A stretch of 64,000 nucleotides of DNA from Alectoria sarmentosa. Its lineage: Eukaryota > Ascomycota > Lecanoromycetes > Lecanorales > Parmeliaceae. The number at the start of each line of letters is the position of its first letter. Within the stretch, counting starts at the first letter, position 1. The notes under the pieces were generated by a model. It worked only from the letters and a program-made list of their open reading frames with translations. It made no database searches and was not told the origin of the DNA. Both the position numbers and the translations under genes were made by a program. Of the stretch, positions 1 to 9,656 are shown piece by piece. The stretch spans positions 9,120 through 73,119 of the forward strand of contig WOGZ01000018.1 in the NCBI GenBank assembly GCA_009733775.1, written 5' to 3'.

Positions 1-291
1 GGGGTTCGTTGAATAGATATACTGCTTTAGTAGATGCAAAGGGGAGCGGAAGGGGGGGAATTGAGGATTGGGATGCATTCTAGCGCTCGGCATGGGGTGG
101 GAGAAGGATTTAATTCACTTTGGTCCAACTGGGAAAACAATTTGCGTCTTTATATCGCCAATTTTGCCAATTATCGAAAAAGCCAATATGCGTCTTTATA
201 CGGCCAATCTTGCCATTTATCGATCATGCTATGATAAAGTACAAAGGGGGGCTTGTCAGATTGCTCCTTCGAGCGTGTCCGCCCTCAAACA

Positions 292-969
292 ATGCCAGGC
301 TACAGTGCCATTATCAACATAAGAAAAGCCTACTTCAGCAACGATGTCGAGATTCCTCTTCTCATACCCCACCCCAGCACTCCCAAACCCCAACCATCAC
401 ACCCCCTCCGCGATCTCACCCCCACTGGCTAAGAGTTCCTCATCCGCCTCCTCCAGCCCTCAAACACCATCTCTCCCCCCCCCACCTGTCCCATCTGCCT
501 CGAACCCTACAACGCGCTCGACCCCACAACCAGACTCCAACTCCCCCTCCCGTGTGCCCACCTTATCGGAAGTATCTGCATCGCGACCTGGCTGAGCGAC
601 CACAACAGCTGCCTCTGGTGCCGCGCCACGCTGTACCCCTCGCAAAACCAACCGCCATCGCGGCGCCGGAAATGCTCCCGGGCCTCGCACGGCGTTATAT
701 GGAGGGGGATTCTGGCGTTTGTGCCTGCTTCCGATCGCGTCTTTCGCCGTCAACGGCGAAGACGACGACGACGACGGAGCCGGCGACGAAAAATGACGAC
801 GACGCCGTTGACTTCCAAAAGCTCCACAAGCACCTCCGCGGCATAAACAAGCAACACCGATCTTCTCAACCCGATTTCGAATCCGCACGACCAGCTCACG
901 GAAACACTGTTCAATCACTCAATCTCAACCGATCGCTCCGAACAGCCGTGCGCGTCTTTAAATACCTAA
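292..969 (+). pseudogene. broken RING-finger protein gene
   Basis: One frame runs from ATG 292 to TAA 967 and carries a RING-like zinc finger around 487-640: CPICL, then CAHLIGSIC followed by CLWC. Within it the usual C/H after H-x2 is Gly, as in many fungal RING variants (CGHxFG type, recalled family knowledge). RING proteins are usually E3 ubiquitin ligases. The same frame is cut by TAA at 430-432, before the RING, and by TAA at 844-846, after a basic stretch; protein-like sequence continues after both (ending near SEQPCASLNT). Each TAA is one C-to-T change from CAA. Either two nonsense mutations or unrecognised introns explain this; I favour a decayed gene. The upstream region has only short overlapping ORFs. 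Confidence 0.45.
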
Positions 970-1233
970 GTATAACGTGCCACCTCATAGCCGCTAACTA
1001 AATTCTAATACTCGTGCCAGCCACGCACTTAACTCGCCAGCTCGCCAATAGCACCAACCGCGCATCTATCTCTACAGGCAACGTGGGTGCGATTTACTTA
1101 CTTACTTAGCTAGCGCAAAGCCTCCTTTACTTAACGCTCAAATTCTTTCCATGTCGACAGCTTGGCGAGTTTTTGGGTCGAATGCCAGGGAGGGGTGGGG
1201 TTGGGATCATTGGGTGCGGGCGGGGGGGTGGTC

Positions 1234-1272
<39 letters not shown>

Positions 1273-1600
1273 TGGGAGCTTCTTTGCCGGCTTTTTGAAC
1301 ATTTCCCGGGCTGTTTAGGAGGAAGGAAGGAAGGGTGGGCGGTTGGTTGGTTGGATAGTGGCTTTGGGCCACGGTCGACGGGATGTGAGATAGATTTAGT
1401 TACCGGTTTTTCTTTTGCTGGCTGGCTTCATGGGTTTTATGGCGCAGTTCAGGTTATACGGACGGGATGTGATGACAGATGAAGAAGATCATAGTTATTG
1501 GCTGATTTCAGTAATCATTCCTTCAATAAACAGATAGACGAAGAGTGATTCCACAGCAGTATCAAAACAACAAGTGTAGTGAGATGAACAGCAGCCGTCA
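970..1600. other. gene-free stretch with microsatellite
   Basis: No convincing coding sequence. It holds a GA dinucleotide run (1236-1268) and a GGAAGGAAGG-type purine patch near 1320. The stretch probably contains the promoter of the Myb-like gene that starts at 1601. Confidence 0.5.
1236..1268. repeat. (GA)n microsatellite
   Basis: About 16 uninterrupted GA units read directly from the sequence. ORFs crossing it (RERERE on one strand, SLSLSL on the other) are artefacts of the repeat. Confidence 0.95.
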
Positions 1601-2696
1601 ATGAATCCGTCTCAAAACGATGATGACTTCACACTACAACCCTTCCTCTCGCAACCAACCAAACATCTCATCATCAAATCAAACTCATCCGCGCTCCTAG
1701 ATCTTTTTTAAGAAATTCACCCTTCGCCTCGCTCGCCCGCAACGACCGCAAACTCTCAGACCTCGCCCTCCCTCATCCACAATCTCAACCCTCAAAAACA
1801 CCCACCATCCAACCCCTCCACCTCAACCTTCCAACCCCATCCACCTCACCCACAACCCATCCAAACCCCTCCACCTCACCCACAACCCATCCCACCTCAC
1901 CCATCCAAACCCCTCCACCAAAAAAAAAGCCCACAGGCCAAAAAGCAATCGACTGGACCGCCGAAAACGACGCCCGACTGATCCTCACCATCCTCGCCGT
2001 CGAAAACATCCATCCAAACTGCGAGAACGTCGCCGCCGCATTCGGTGAGTTCTGAAACCCGAACAATCATCATCATCATCATCAAGCTCACCGTCAATTC
2101 CCCCTCCCACACACACACACACACACGCACTGACCTCAACCAACCACCACCAACAGGCGGCTCCGTCAACGCCATGGCCATAGCCAACCGTCTGAGTCGC
2201 CTGCGCAAGAAAGCCGCCGATGAGGGTCTCGGGCCGAAGAAAGGGGGCGCTGCGGCACCTGGGAAAGGTCGCAAGGGCAATGGCGCTGGTGGAGGAGGAG
2301 GGAAGGGAGGGCGGAAGGGCGGGATGATGGCCGAGGGGTCTGAGTGAGGATATACATTTCCTCCGCTCATAGATCAATCATCTTCGAGCCATGACTGACA
2401 CGACCTAACCCTTTTGCAGCGACGACGAACCCAAGCCCGAATTCGAAGGCGCCAACACTCCTCCTTCTCGCACAGCGCCCGCCAACGGGCACAAAGTCCT
2501 GACGGGTCGCGTCACCAAAGCTCGTGGTTCCGGCAAGAACAACGCAAAGAGCCGGGACGAGATTTCCGACGATGTCAAGGCTGAGATTGGAGAGGACGTA
2601 CTTGATGATGAGGCTGCAGGATCTGGAGGCAAGAATGGCGACGCAGACGCCGAGGGCGATGGCGCAGTAGTGATCAAGAGCGAGGAGAGCGATTGA
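1601..2696 (+). CDS. Myb/SANT-like nuclear protein, with apparent frameshift
   Basis: Three exons are visible: 1601-2044, 2157-2343 and 2420-2696, with GT-AG introns 2045-2156 (GTGAGT) and 2344-2419 (GTGAGG). The core, split by intron 1, reads IDWTAENDARLILTILAVE, then NCENVAAAFG joined to GSVNAMAIANRLSRL. It matches a family of fungal proteins with one Myb/SANT-like helical fold that probably bind DNA or chromatin. The C-terminus is glycine/lysine-rich, then acidic. The exon-2 frame has no ATG. ATG 1601 opens a good N-terminus (MNPSQNDDD) that enters the right frame only if one T is added to the T-run at about 1705-1710. So the gene is either frameshifted or carries a homopolymer sequencing error. 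Codons 1820-1915 form a Thr/Pro minisatellite (TTHPNPSTSP-like). Confidence 0.6.
1820..1915 (+). repeat. coding minisatellite, Pro/Thr/Ser-rich
   Basis: Imperfect direct repeats of a CACCTCACCCACAACCCATC-like unit, about three copies, lie just before the Myb-like core. They encode a low-complexity linker. Confidence 0.75.
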
Positions 2697-3413
2697 GCGA
2701 GCGGGCGGTGATGATTGGAAGCCTCGCTGCCGGGAAAGAGAAGGCTGTGATGGGTCACTTGCGCAAGGCTTCTTCAACAAAAATGGGTGATGGGGTGATG
2801 ATTGAGGCAGGGCAATTGGACTCGAAAATAGATAATCAAGCGATGCGCACACGTGCCTTGGATCGCTACTCAATCCGTCATCAAGTACTCCCCCAACGCA
2901 ACAAAGTAGTGATTTGAGACGTGCAAACCACCTTACTCAGCCTTGCTCATCCTGTACTTTCCCATCTCCAACCCCCCCGCCCGACCCACTCTTAATTTCC
3001 GTGATCGATACCGTCGCCCCACAAAACATGTCACAGCCGTGTCGTCCGTTGAGGCTCAGGCTACCGATGATGCAAGCAGCCCATTTTGCCATCCGCCCCG
3101 AGCCAAGCGAGCTCCACAGCGCTGACCAATGAATCAGCTTGCACGGATTGATGCCTGCGCAAATCCGTCGAATGCACGCCGCCTGACTGACCGCCGCTTC
3201 GCCCGTCCGCCCGCCCGTCTGTCTCAAGGAAAGCCACGGAAGCATCATGCATAGTTCGTATGACTCATCCAGCTGGAATTTGTAATTCGCTCGAGGCCAA
3301 CTTGATCGGAAGAAAAGAAAAAAAGAAAAAGAAAAAGGCCGCTACCAGAACAATCCCCTGATTCCTCAGGAATGAAACTCAAATTTCGACAGAGAGAAAG
3401 TAAACACAGAAAA
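2697..3413. other. gene-free stretch
   Basis: Only overlapping low-complexity ORFs occur on both strands. I see no domain, tRNA or repeat beyond short CGCCCGTCCGCC-like runs near 3200. It probably holds the promoter of the acetyltransferase gene that starts at 3414. Confidence 0.4.
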
Positions 3414-4059
3414 ATGGAAAGCTCAGCCTTCTCAAAACACGAGCCAATAAGGACGCAACGCCTTCTCCTCCGAGCAGCGCACCAAAGCGACCTTGTTCCT
3501 TTCCACCAACTATACAGCGACGAAGATGTCATGAGATATTGGTACCAACCTCCCCAGCCCCACAACAGATCAAACATTCCAAGCTCATAAACACCACAGG
3601 TCCTGTGCCCCCCACACCACAATTCTCCAAACATCAAAATCCCTCCTACAAATGCTCGTCTCTCCCACCAACGGCTCGCTCGATTTCGTCCTCGTTCTCA
3701 CCTCCCCCTCATCCCCAACAAACCCAACTTCTCCTCCCGACACAGTAATCGGGAGAGCGGGAATCTGGAGCGTCGAGAATTCTGAGATTGGGTTCATGCT
3801 GAAGCGCGAGTGCTGGGCCAAGGGGTACATGGCAGAGGCATTTACGGCGTTGCTGGGACCGGAAGGTGTGCTGTGGAAGAGGGGGGTGGAAAGGGTGGTA
3901 GCGGATGTTGATCCTAGGAATGGAGGAAGTATGGGGATACTGAGGCGGTTTGGATTTGTCGAGGTGGGGAGGGCGGAGAGGACGTTTGAGACGCATTTGG
4001 GGTGGTGTGACAGTGTTTACCTCGAATTGAGGAATTCAGGAGTTAAAAGGGAGTCGTGA
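3414..4059 (+). CDS. GNAT-family N-acetyltransferase (RimJ/RimL-like)
   Basis: Two exons, 3414-3541 and 3600-4059, are joined over a 58-nt intron (GTACCA...CACAG). They encode 195 aa. Splicing turns MRYW plus SCAPHTTI into the continuous motif typical of the Acetyltransf_3 group, which moves acetyl from acetyl-CoA to an amine on small molecules or protein N-termini. Visible elements are the N-terminal TQRLLLRAA strand, the central VIGRAGIWS strand and EIGFMLKRECWAKGYMAEAF, which covers the acetyl-CoA binding loop (RxxxGxA-like). The C-terminal DPRNGGSMGILRRFGFVEVG is the usual N-xxS-xxxLxKxGF element. An in-frame ATG lies at 3372, but 3414 has the better context (AAAAATGG). Substrate cannot be inferred. 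Confidence 0.85.
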
Positions 4060-4338
4060 GAGGTGTCGGCTGGAAAAGTGTGGGAGATGAAAGATCAGCA
4101 AGAATCCGGAAAACGGCAACATTTCTTCTCTCAAGAGTTCAAGGATGAAGAGGGGATGAGTCAAAAAGAGGTTCAGCTCACAATGGCCTGAAAGTGGATG
4201 TATATTTTAATCGTTAGTGACCGCATATACTTGACACTGAAAGTGACAGCAGTGGTACCATCAATTAAGATGTGGACCCAAGCCTCTTAAAGACCAATTC
4301 CTAGAAACGGCGCTCTGTGAATCGAGTCAGTTTTCATA

Positions 4339-4884
4339 CTACACATCGCTCCCAGTACCCAAAGAAGACGACTTGCCATTCTGTGATGCCTCCAACAAGA
4401 AGATGTCCCTGTCCCTGATGGACTTTCCCAATTTAGTAATAGGCCTACACCCCTTCATCATCTCAAGCGCCCTCTCAACCGAAACCCACACATGTTCCAG
4501 CCCATTCACAACCTCATCGTCAGTCAACGCCATGACGCCCGTATCCGCCACAAGTTCCGCACAGTAGCAGTACGAAATCTGATGGAGATTGCCTCCATAC
4601 TCCTCCACGGCAGCGATGCAGTCGCCAACCACTTTGATTATACATTTTGCCTCCTTCATTACCTCCCATTGGGCCGCTGTCTGGTGGTCCTCGTCGACGT
4701 CTCTGCCTCCGCCGGGAAGCTTGTAGTAGTCGTCCTTCTTGGCGGAGAGGATGAGGATTTTGTTTTTGCTGTTTCTGATGATGACTTTGACTGCCAGTAT
4801 GGTTTGATAGTCGGTGTGCTCCGCTTTGATGCCGATGACTTTCGTGCTATCCGGGTCGGGGAGTTGTGTGCTTGTGCTGGCCAT
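4339..4884 (-). CDS. Nudix-fold protein with degenerate Nudix box
   Basis: Single exon, 181 aa. The fold is clear: AVKVIIRNSKNKILIL, then YYKLPGGG, the start of a Nudix box. Nudix enzymes cleave nucleoside diphosphates linked to another group, using the box G-x5-E-x7-R-E-U-x-E-E-x-G-U. Here the box reads GGRDVDE, seven residues, then WEVMKEAKC: Arg is Trp, the first Glu of the EE pair is Lys, and the late Gly is Lys. Two of the three usual metal-binding Glu positions remain. CGG-to-TGG and GAG-to-AAG are single transitions, as expected from RIP-like mutation. It may be a weak hydrolase, a non-catalytic binder or an early pseudogene with an intact frame. Confidence 0.75.
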   Translation of the reverse strand: MASTSTQLPDPDSTKVIGIKAEHTDYQTILAVKVIIRNSKNKILILSAKKDDYYKLPGGGRDVDEDHQTAAQWEVMKEAKCIIKVVGDCIAAVEEYGGNLHQISYCYCAELVADTGVMALTDDEVVNGLEHVWVSVERALEMMKGCRPITKLGKSIRDRDIFLLEASQNGKSSSLGTGSDV

Positions 4885-5350
4885 TGATGTGACTTCGCTT
4901 GGAGTGATTTGTCTGAGATGAGAGGAGGAAAAGGAACACGGAGCGATTGCGGACGCAGGTCGAATCTTTTCGAAATGGAAGTGACTTCGGTCGTAATGGC
5001 AATAGACTTGACTGCGCTGTGAACGTGACTTGGTCGTAGAGTGGAGACTTGGAGCACAGTTCTACTCCAGCTGGCCAATGAACTTAGACTACACAATGAA
5101 GTAAGCCGACCAACGTCTCTGCATCAAAAGAAGTAGCTTGTGCAGTAATTTCGCACGCGAAATGTTTGGTTGACGAGTTTCCTTGACTTTCCTTAGGAAG
5201 TCACGCGGGGCGGAAAAACGGTTGCGAGCTATAAGCGAATGTCAACAGAGTGGCGTCATATCCATTCACACAACTAAACTTCTTTGCCGTCCGCACTTGC
5301 CTTACTCTCTGCGCCATCGCCCTTTCTCGATAAGTAAGCCTGGCCACCAC
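4885..5350. other. gene-free stretch between two minus-strand loci
   Basis: Upstream region of the Nudix gene on the minus strand. The ORFs here are shadows; nothing else is recognisable. Confidence 0.4.
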
Positions 5351-6290
5351 TTACGCCCTCAAGAACCCCTCAACACAGTCTACAAAGTCACCAACGTTCT
5401 CAATCATCGGCAAATGCCCAGCACCTTCCACCTCCCGGATCTCAGCATTTGTTGCATTCGCTGCAACAAATTCCTTCATGACTCCCGTACACCTACCGTC
5501 CTCCGCACCCACGATATAAAGGCCCGGGAGTCCAATCCTCCTCAAATTCTCCGTCTCATCATAATCACACAGAACTTTCGAGGAGCTTTCCATTCCCTCG
5601 ACAGACGCGGCAGCAACCATAGAGATGGCCTTATTCCATTCTGGAGAGTCTCGGCTCTTCGAATTGAACCAACGCTCTACAGATTGCTTACCAAGAGCCT
5701 CCATGCCCTGATCCTTGGCGTTGGACGGGCTGATCCCACGCGGTCTCATTCACTTTATCGGTAGCAACGTGGAAATCGCAGGCTACCAATTTCTCCAAGC
5801 GATCTGGATATCGGCTGGCAAATGCAACCGTGGTGATTTCACCCATGCTGACATCAATGAGCACATGTGCTTTCGATATAAGGAGTGCATCTAAGAGCGC
5901 TTTGATGTCTGACGCGACGATATCAAGGTTCAATGGCTTGTCACATCCCTCGAAACGATACCCGCGGGTAACTAAAAATTTGCGTCAACCGTTGGCAGCT
6001 AGGAAGTCGAAGAACGGCAAAAACAAACCGTATCTGAGGAAGCGAGAGTTGGGAAAATGCTGCTTCAGAGGCGCTATGCATGCATCCCACATATGCAAGT
6101 CACAATTCAGTCCATTGCAGAAGATCAAGAATTGGGCCACTTGGCTATTCAGTAAGATGACACACTCCATATTCGTCAAACCAGAGGCGTACTGCTCGTT
6201 GTTATACCACTCGTGAAACCTGGTATCGTAAATTACGAGTTTCTGCTGGCTTCAAGGCTAGAGCGTACTCGTGTTCATCGAGTGATGAGT
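5351..6290 (-). pseudogene. decayed alpha/beta hydrolase (3-oxoadipate enol-lactonase-like)
   Basis: Pieces of one protein lie in three frames on the minus strand. From high to low coordinates they are FCNGLNCDLHMWDACI with QHFPNSRFLRY (about 6140-6030), RGYRFEGCDKPLNLDIVASD (about 5970-5900), HVLIDVSMGEITTVAFASRY (about 5860-5810), KDQGMEALGKQSVERWF and finally GAGHLPMIENV near the end. This order is that of 3-oxoadipate enol-lactonase-like hydrolases. The nucleophile elbow should be G-x-S-x-G-G but reads D-V-S-M-G-E, two Gly-to-acidic changes that are G-to-A transitions. The catalytic-His motif GAGHL survives. At least two frameshifts break it. Farther upstream, MQPDSSLDEHE and FHEWYNNEQ resemble an EthD-type N-terminus, again out of frame. 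Not functional as read. Confidence 0.75.
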
Positions 6291-7464
6291 CTGGTTGCAT
6301 GAACACAGCCAACATCCCATGTTGATCCGTATCACCCGGCATTGTGTTGTTGATAGCAACAATCGTCGCAATCGTGCGAAATCACCTAGAATTGAAGATT
6401 CTGAAAATATGAAGAAAAGAAATTACCGACACCTCGACGCCGTTGAAATGAAACCTTCGGCCCGGCTCCGCACGCCACGTCTCACCGTCCAGTCAATCTC
6501 CTCCTCCGTCACCATGCGTCCTGCTACCTGCAGGTTCTTGCAGCAATAGGTCCCCGCAAAAATAAGCATTTGAAGGTGCCAAATTCTAAGTGACCGTGCG
6601 CCTGCATCACCCTCATATCTCGAGGCCGGTGCACAAACATGTTTGCTTCGAAGTCTTACATCTTACGCTATCCCACTCGCGTCGAACGACGACTATAAAA
6701 CCTGACCGGCCACTATCTGCTGCCGGCCCCAAGCGATGATTCAAGAAGTGAACAAGTCCCCTCATGGTAAGTTGAGTTGATGAAACGAAAGCAGTTCCTT
6801 CAAACTGGCCAATGGCACTCAAAGTCTTTGTACTCGTCCACGTCTCGCTTCTATCTTCCCCAGACGGAATCGAAACAGCCTATGTTGTATGTTCCCATGG
6901 CCAAAGACTCCACAGTAGCACCATTGAAGCTAGCCACCAGACCATAATATGTACAGCCTTAGGCGGAGTCGCACCATTCTTCTAGATGCCGCTGTCCAAC
7001 AAATCCGGTCGGCGACCTTCCTTTGGAATGACACTCTCAGCGCTCGTCTTTGTACTCGTTTCCGCTCATGATTGGCGGGTCTTTAGGGGAGCTTGCTGAT
7101 GGATTGGTCCGTGACACGATCGTCTAAAGGAATATGAAGGAGAGTGTCCAATTGCCGCCTGAGGTCTGCTTGCGGGCGACACAACATGAGGGGATCCGTG
7201 AGTCTGCCGGATTGTTGATTTATGGTTTCAAAGTGCAGTACAAGCTATCCTGGGCAACTGGTAAACAGCAACTCAAGCCATCCTTCAAGGTCTTACTCAT
7301 TTCAAAGGCTGATATCCCGCAGTCATCGCGACTTTCGGCCTCCATTTCATCACCACTACTCGCTACACCACGCAACAGACCGTCACCGCAAACAGAGCAA
7401 CGGCATAGCTCAGCTTTTCAACTTTATCCGCCAAACCTCTAGCTCCACTTCCAGGTTCTAGGCC
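6291..7464. other. accessory stretch without a confident gene
   Basis: No intact gene. On the minus strand near 6890-6970 a short open stretch, VASFNGATVESLAMGTY, looks protein-like but is flanked by stops, so it may be a relic. I could not assign it. Short plus-strand ORFs near 7134-7442 show no family motif. Confidence 0.35.
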
Positions 7465-7740
7465 ATGGATCTGTGCGATAGGATCGAATACCATTTCACA
7501 ATTCTGTTGTTTGCTATTTTCAGAAGCGTTCTGAATTTCATACCGAGGTACCGGTCCCAGATCTCAATGAGGGAAAGGATGAGCGCTGTAGTCGAGAAGA
7601 TTCGGCGAAAAAGGCACCTACAGTCCAGGCGAGCGAATCGCTTTGATTTCTCAAAGAATATGGTGTCCCATATTCTCTATGAGTTTATGTTTTCAACTCC
7701 CTCGAGGGAACATATCTCCTTGTCCGTGCCGTGCTGACAC
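7465..7740 (+). pseudogene. possible cytochrome P450 relic
   Basis: A 90-residue open stretch carries LLFAIFRSVLNFIPRY, then MRERMSAVVEKIRRK and ANRFDFSKNMVSHIL. The order, a hydrophobic helix, a charged EKIRRK helix and R-x-DF...ILY, recalls the F-G to H helix region of fungal P450s, where RPDFMSYIL-like motifs are common. No heme-binding Cys motif is found nearby, so at best it is a fragment. A chance ORF is a real alternative. Confidence 0.25.
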
Positions 7741-7899
7741 GGACGAATTGTGATTGGCTGAGACGCAAAATGCCGAGGTCCGGATTTCCTGTGCGCTAGA
7801 GTATGAAAGCTACGTCAACTGCACTCACTCCATCTTTCCTCTTCTGCTTTATAGAGTATTCTCTACAAGTCAACAATCAATCGGAATATATAGAACAGT

Positions 7900-8756
7900 A
7901 TGGCAGCAGTAACCAAAGGCGAAGATCGGGAAACGATGAAGACGGAGCAGGATGCCAAGATTACGCTTTACTGGTGAGCTCCAGCTTTCTATCTGCAACA
8001 GCTGGATTGTTTTCGACATGAAGAGCGAACACGAATGCTGTGCTTGCGACTGATACCTGTGTCTTGTGATTCCTTTGTACTTGTCTTGTTATGTTTAAAA
8101 ATCACGAATGCACCGTGAAGAAATCTATCTTGTCCTTTCGTTCGGCCATTCTGTTCAATTTGCCAAAACGTCCAAGCGGCCAGCTCCTTTCAAGGCACAA
8201 GAGATCCATCTACACATTCCTGATCCAGCATTCACACAACCATCAAACCTTTCTCCACCCCCCCGTCCCCATCTCATCCCTCAACCCTCACCCCTCACCA
8301 CCACTACAACCCCCCTACTCACCCAGCCAGGCTCGAAAAATCCCGCTCCCAACGCATCCTCTGGCTCCTCACCGAGCTAGACGTCCCCTACGACCTCCAA
8401 ACCTACAAGCGGCAATCCATGCTCGCGCCGCCCGAGCTCAAGGAGATCCACCCGCTCGGCAAGTCCCCCCTCGTCACCATCTCGACCCCATCCGCCGCGC
8501 CCCTCGTGCTCGCCGAATCGAGCTTCATTGTCGAGTACATCATCGACCATTTCGGGCCGCGGTTCGCGCCGACGCGGTACGAGAGTGGGAAGGAAGGGCA
8601 GGTGGGCGGGGAGACGGAGGCGTGGGTGCGGTATCGGTATTACATGCATTATGCCGAGGGAAGTCTGATGCCGTATTTGGTGGTGGGGTTATTGTTGAGT
8701 AGTGCGTTTCCCCCCCCCCTCTTTCTTTCCATCCGTCCACCCCCCCCCCCCCCCCC

Positions 8757-8792
<36 letters not shown>

Positions 8793-9336
8793 CACCACGA
8801 GATTTCCTAACCAAGCAGAGAAACTTCAGACATCAAAACCTCCTCCCCCTTCTTCCTCCGCCCGCTCGCCCTCCTCATCACCGGCGCCGTCGAGTCCAAA
8901 TTCCTCCGCCCGAACCTCGCCTCCAACTTCGACTTCCTCGAACACCAGCTCGCCACCTCCCCCGACCACGGCAGCTACCTCTGCGGCGCCAATCTCACCG
9001 GCGCGGACATCATGATGAGTTTCCCGCTCGGTACGTAGTAGACCCTCAGTTCCGCAGATCGTGCCTTGGATTATCCTGTTCTCCAAGAACCCGGGCAGCG
9101 GGAATTATTCTAGTTGTTGTTGTTGTTGTTGTTGTTGTTTTAAGGGTAAAATAATAATGGACGCTGACGTGGTTGCTCTTTTTAAATTTGCAGGGGCTGC
9201 CAAGTCGCGGGCGCTGTTTACGGCGACGGAGCACCCGAAGCTGTGCGCGTATGTGGATCGGCTCGAGGCGACGGAGGGGTTCCGGAAGGCGGTGCAGAAA
9301 ATTGTGGAGGTGGAGGGGAGTTATGAGGGGTTGTGA
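7900..9336 (+). CDS. glutathione S-transferase
   Basis: Four exons, 7900-7973, 8331-8701, 8830-9030 and 9194-9336, give 262 aa. GSTs conjugate glutathione to electrophiles, mostly in the cytosol. The N-terminal thioredoxin-like domain reads KITLYWLEKSRSQRILWLL, then HPLGKSPLVTI and LAESSFIVEYI, the last being the gamma-glutamyl binding ES pair. The C-terminal helical domain includes FFLRPLALLITGAVESKFL and YLCGANLTGADIMMSFPL with the conserved GADI motif. All junctions restore this order. Intron 1 (7974-8330) is long for this window at 357 nt, intron 2 contains a 51-nt C tract, and intron 3 contains a TTG repeat. Start ATG 7900 gives MAAVTKGEDRETMKTEQ. A FAD monooxygenase lies convergently downstream. 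Confidence 0.88.
8740..8790. repeat. interrupted poly-C tract in a GST intron
   Basis: Seventeen C, one A, then 33 C. It lies inside GST intron 2 (8702-8829), between donor GTGCGT and acceptor CTTCAG. Its exact length may be unreliable. Confidence 0.9.
9114..9139. repeat. (TTG)n microsatellite in a GST intron
   Basis: About eight TTG units inside GST intron 3 (9031-9193). Confidence 0.9.
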
Positions 9337-9656
9337 GGACAGGGATGGGGGGGGGAGGGGGTGTCGATGATGGGGTAGTAGTAGTGGGAGGTTAATGGGC
9401 GCAGGGTGATTGGCAAGGCTGTTTTCTGTACGGGGCGGCGTATGATGGGACTGACGGGATGGGATGGGATGAGATGGGGATTGTGATGGCATGTGTAGAG
9501 CATTGGGATTAATTATTACTGTTTTTAGTATTGTTGAGGGCCTTCAGCATCTAGAGAATCCTTCCCTCCAATGGAACCTCTTCCAAAAAGACATGCTTTT
9601 TCGTATCCATATCCTGCCCCTCGCCCAGCTCCGCTAATAATCAAACATCTCACTTC
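9337..9656. other. convergent 3' region
   Basis: Shared downstream region of the GST gene (plus) and the FAD monooxygenase gene (minus). It contains a GGGATGGGATGGGATGAGATG patch near 9458-9480; no gene is seen. Confidence 0.45.

Noticed and set aside
460..918. 152-codon minus-strand ORF over the RING relic
   Set aside because: Low-complexity Arg/Ser/Ala shadow of the plus-strand RING frame, with no domain.
1897..2873. Minus-strand ORFs of 117-168 codons over the Myb-like gene
   Set aside because: They mirror exons of the plus-strand gene, which has good splice sites and a recognisable domain; the shadows have neither.
5183..5764. 193-codon plus-strand ORF
   Set aside because: It lies opposite the hydrolase relic, whose minus-strand pieces match a family in order; the plus frame matches nothing.
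8091..8702. 203-codon plus-strand ORF across GST intron 1 and exon 2
   Set aside because: Wrong frame for the GST domain; it is Pro/Arg-rich shadow sequence.
8419..9154. ORFs that read through the poly-C tract as proline runs
   Set aside because: They continue past the GTGCGT donor into intron sequence; splicing gives a complete GST.
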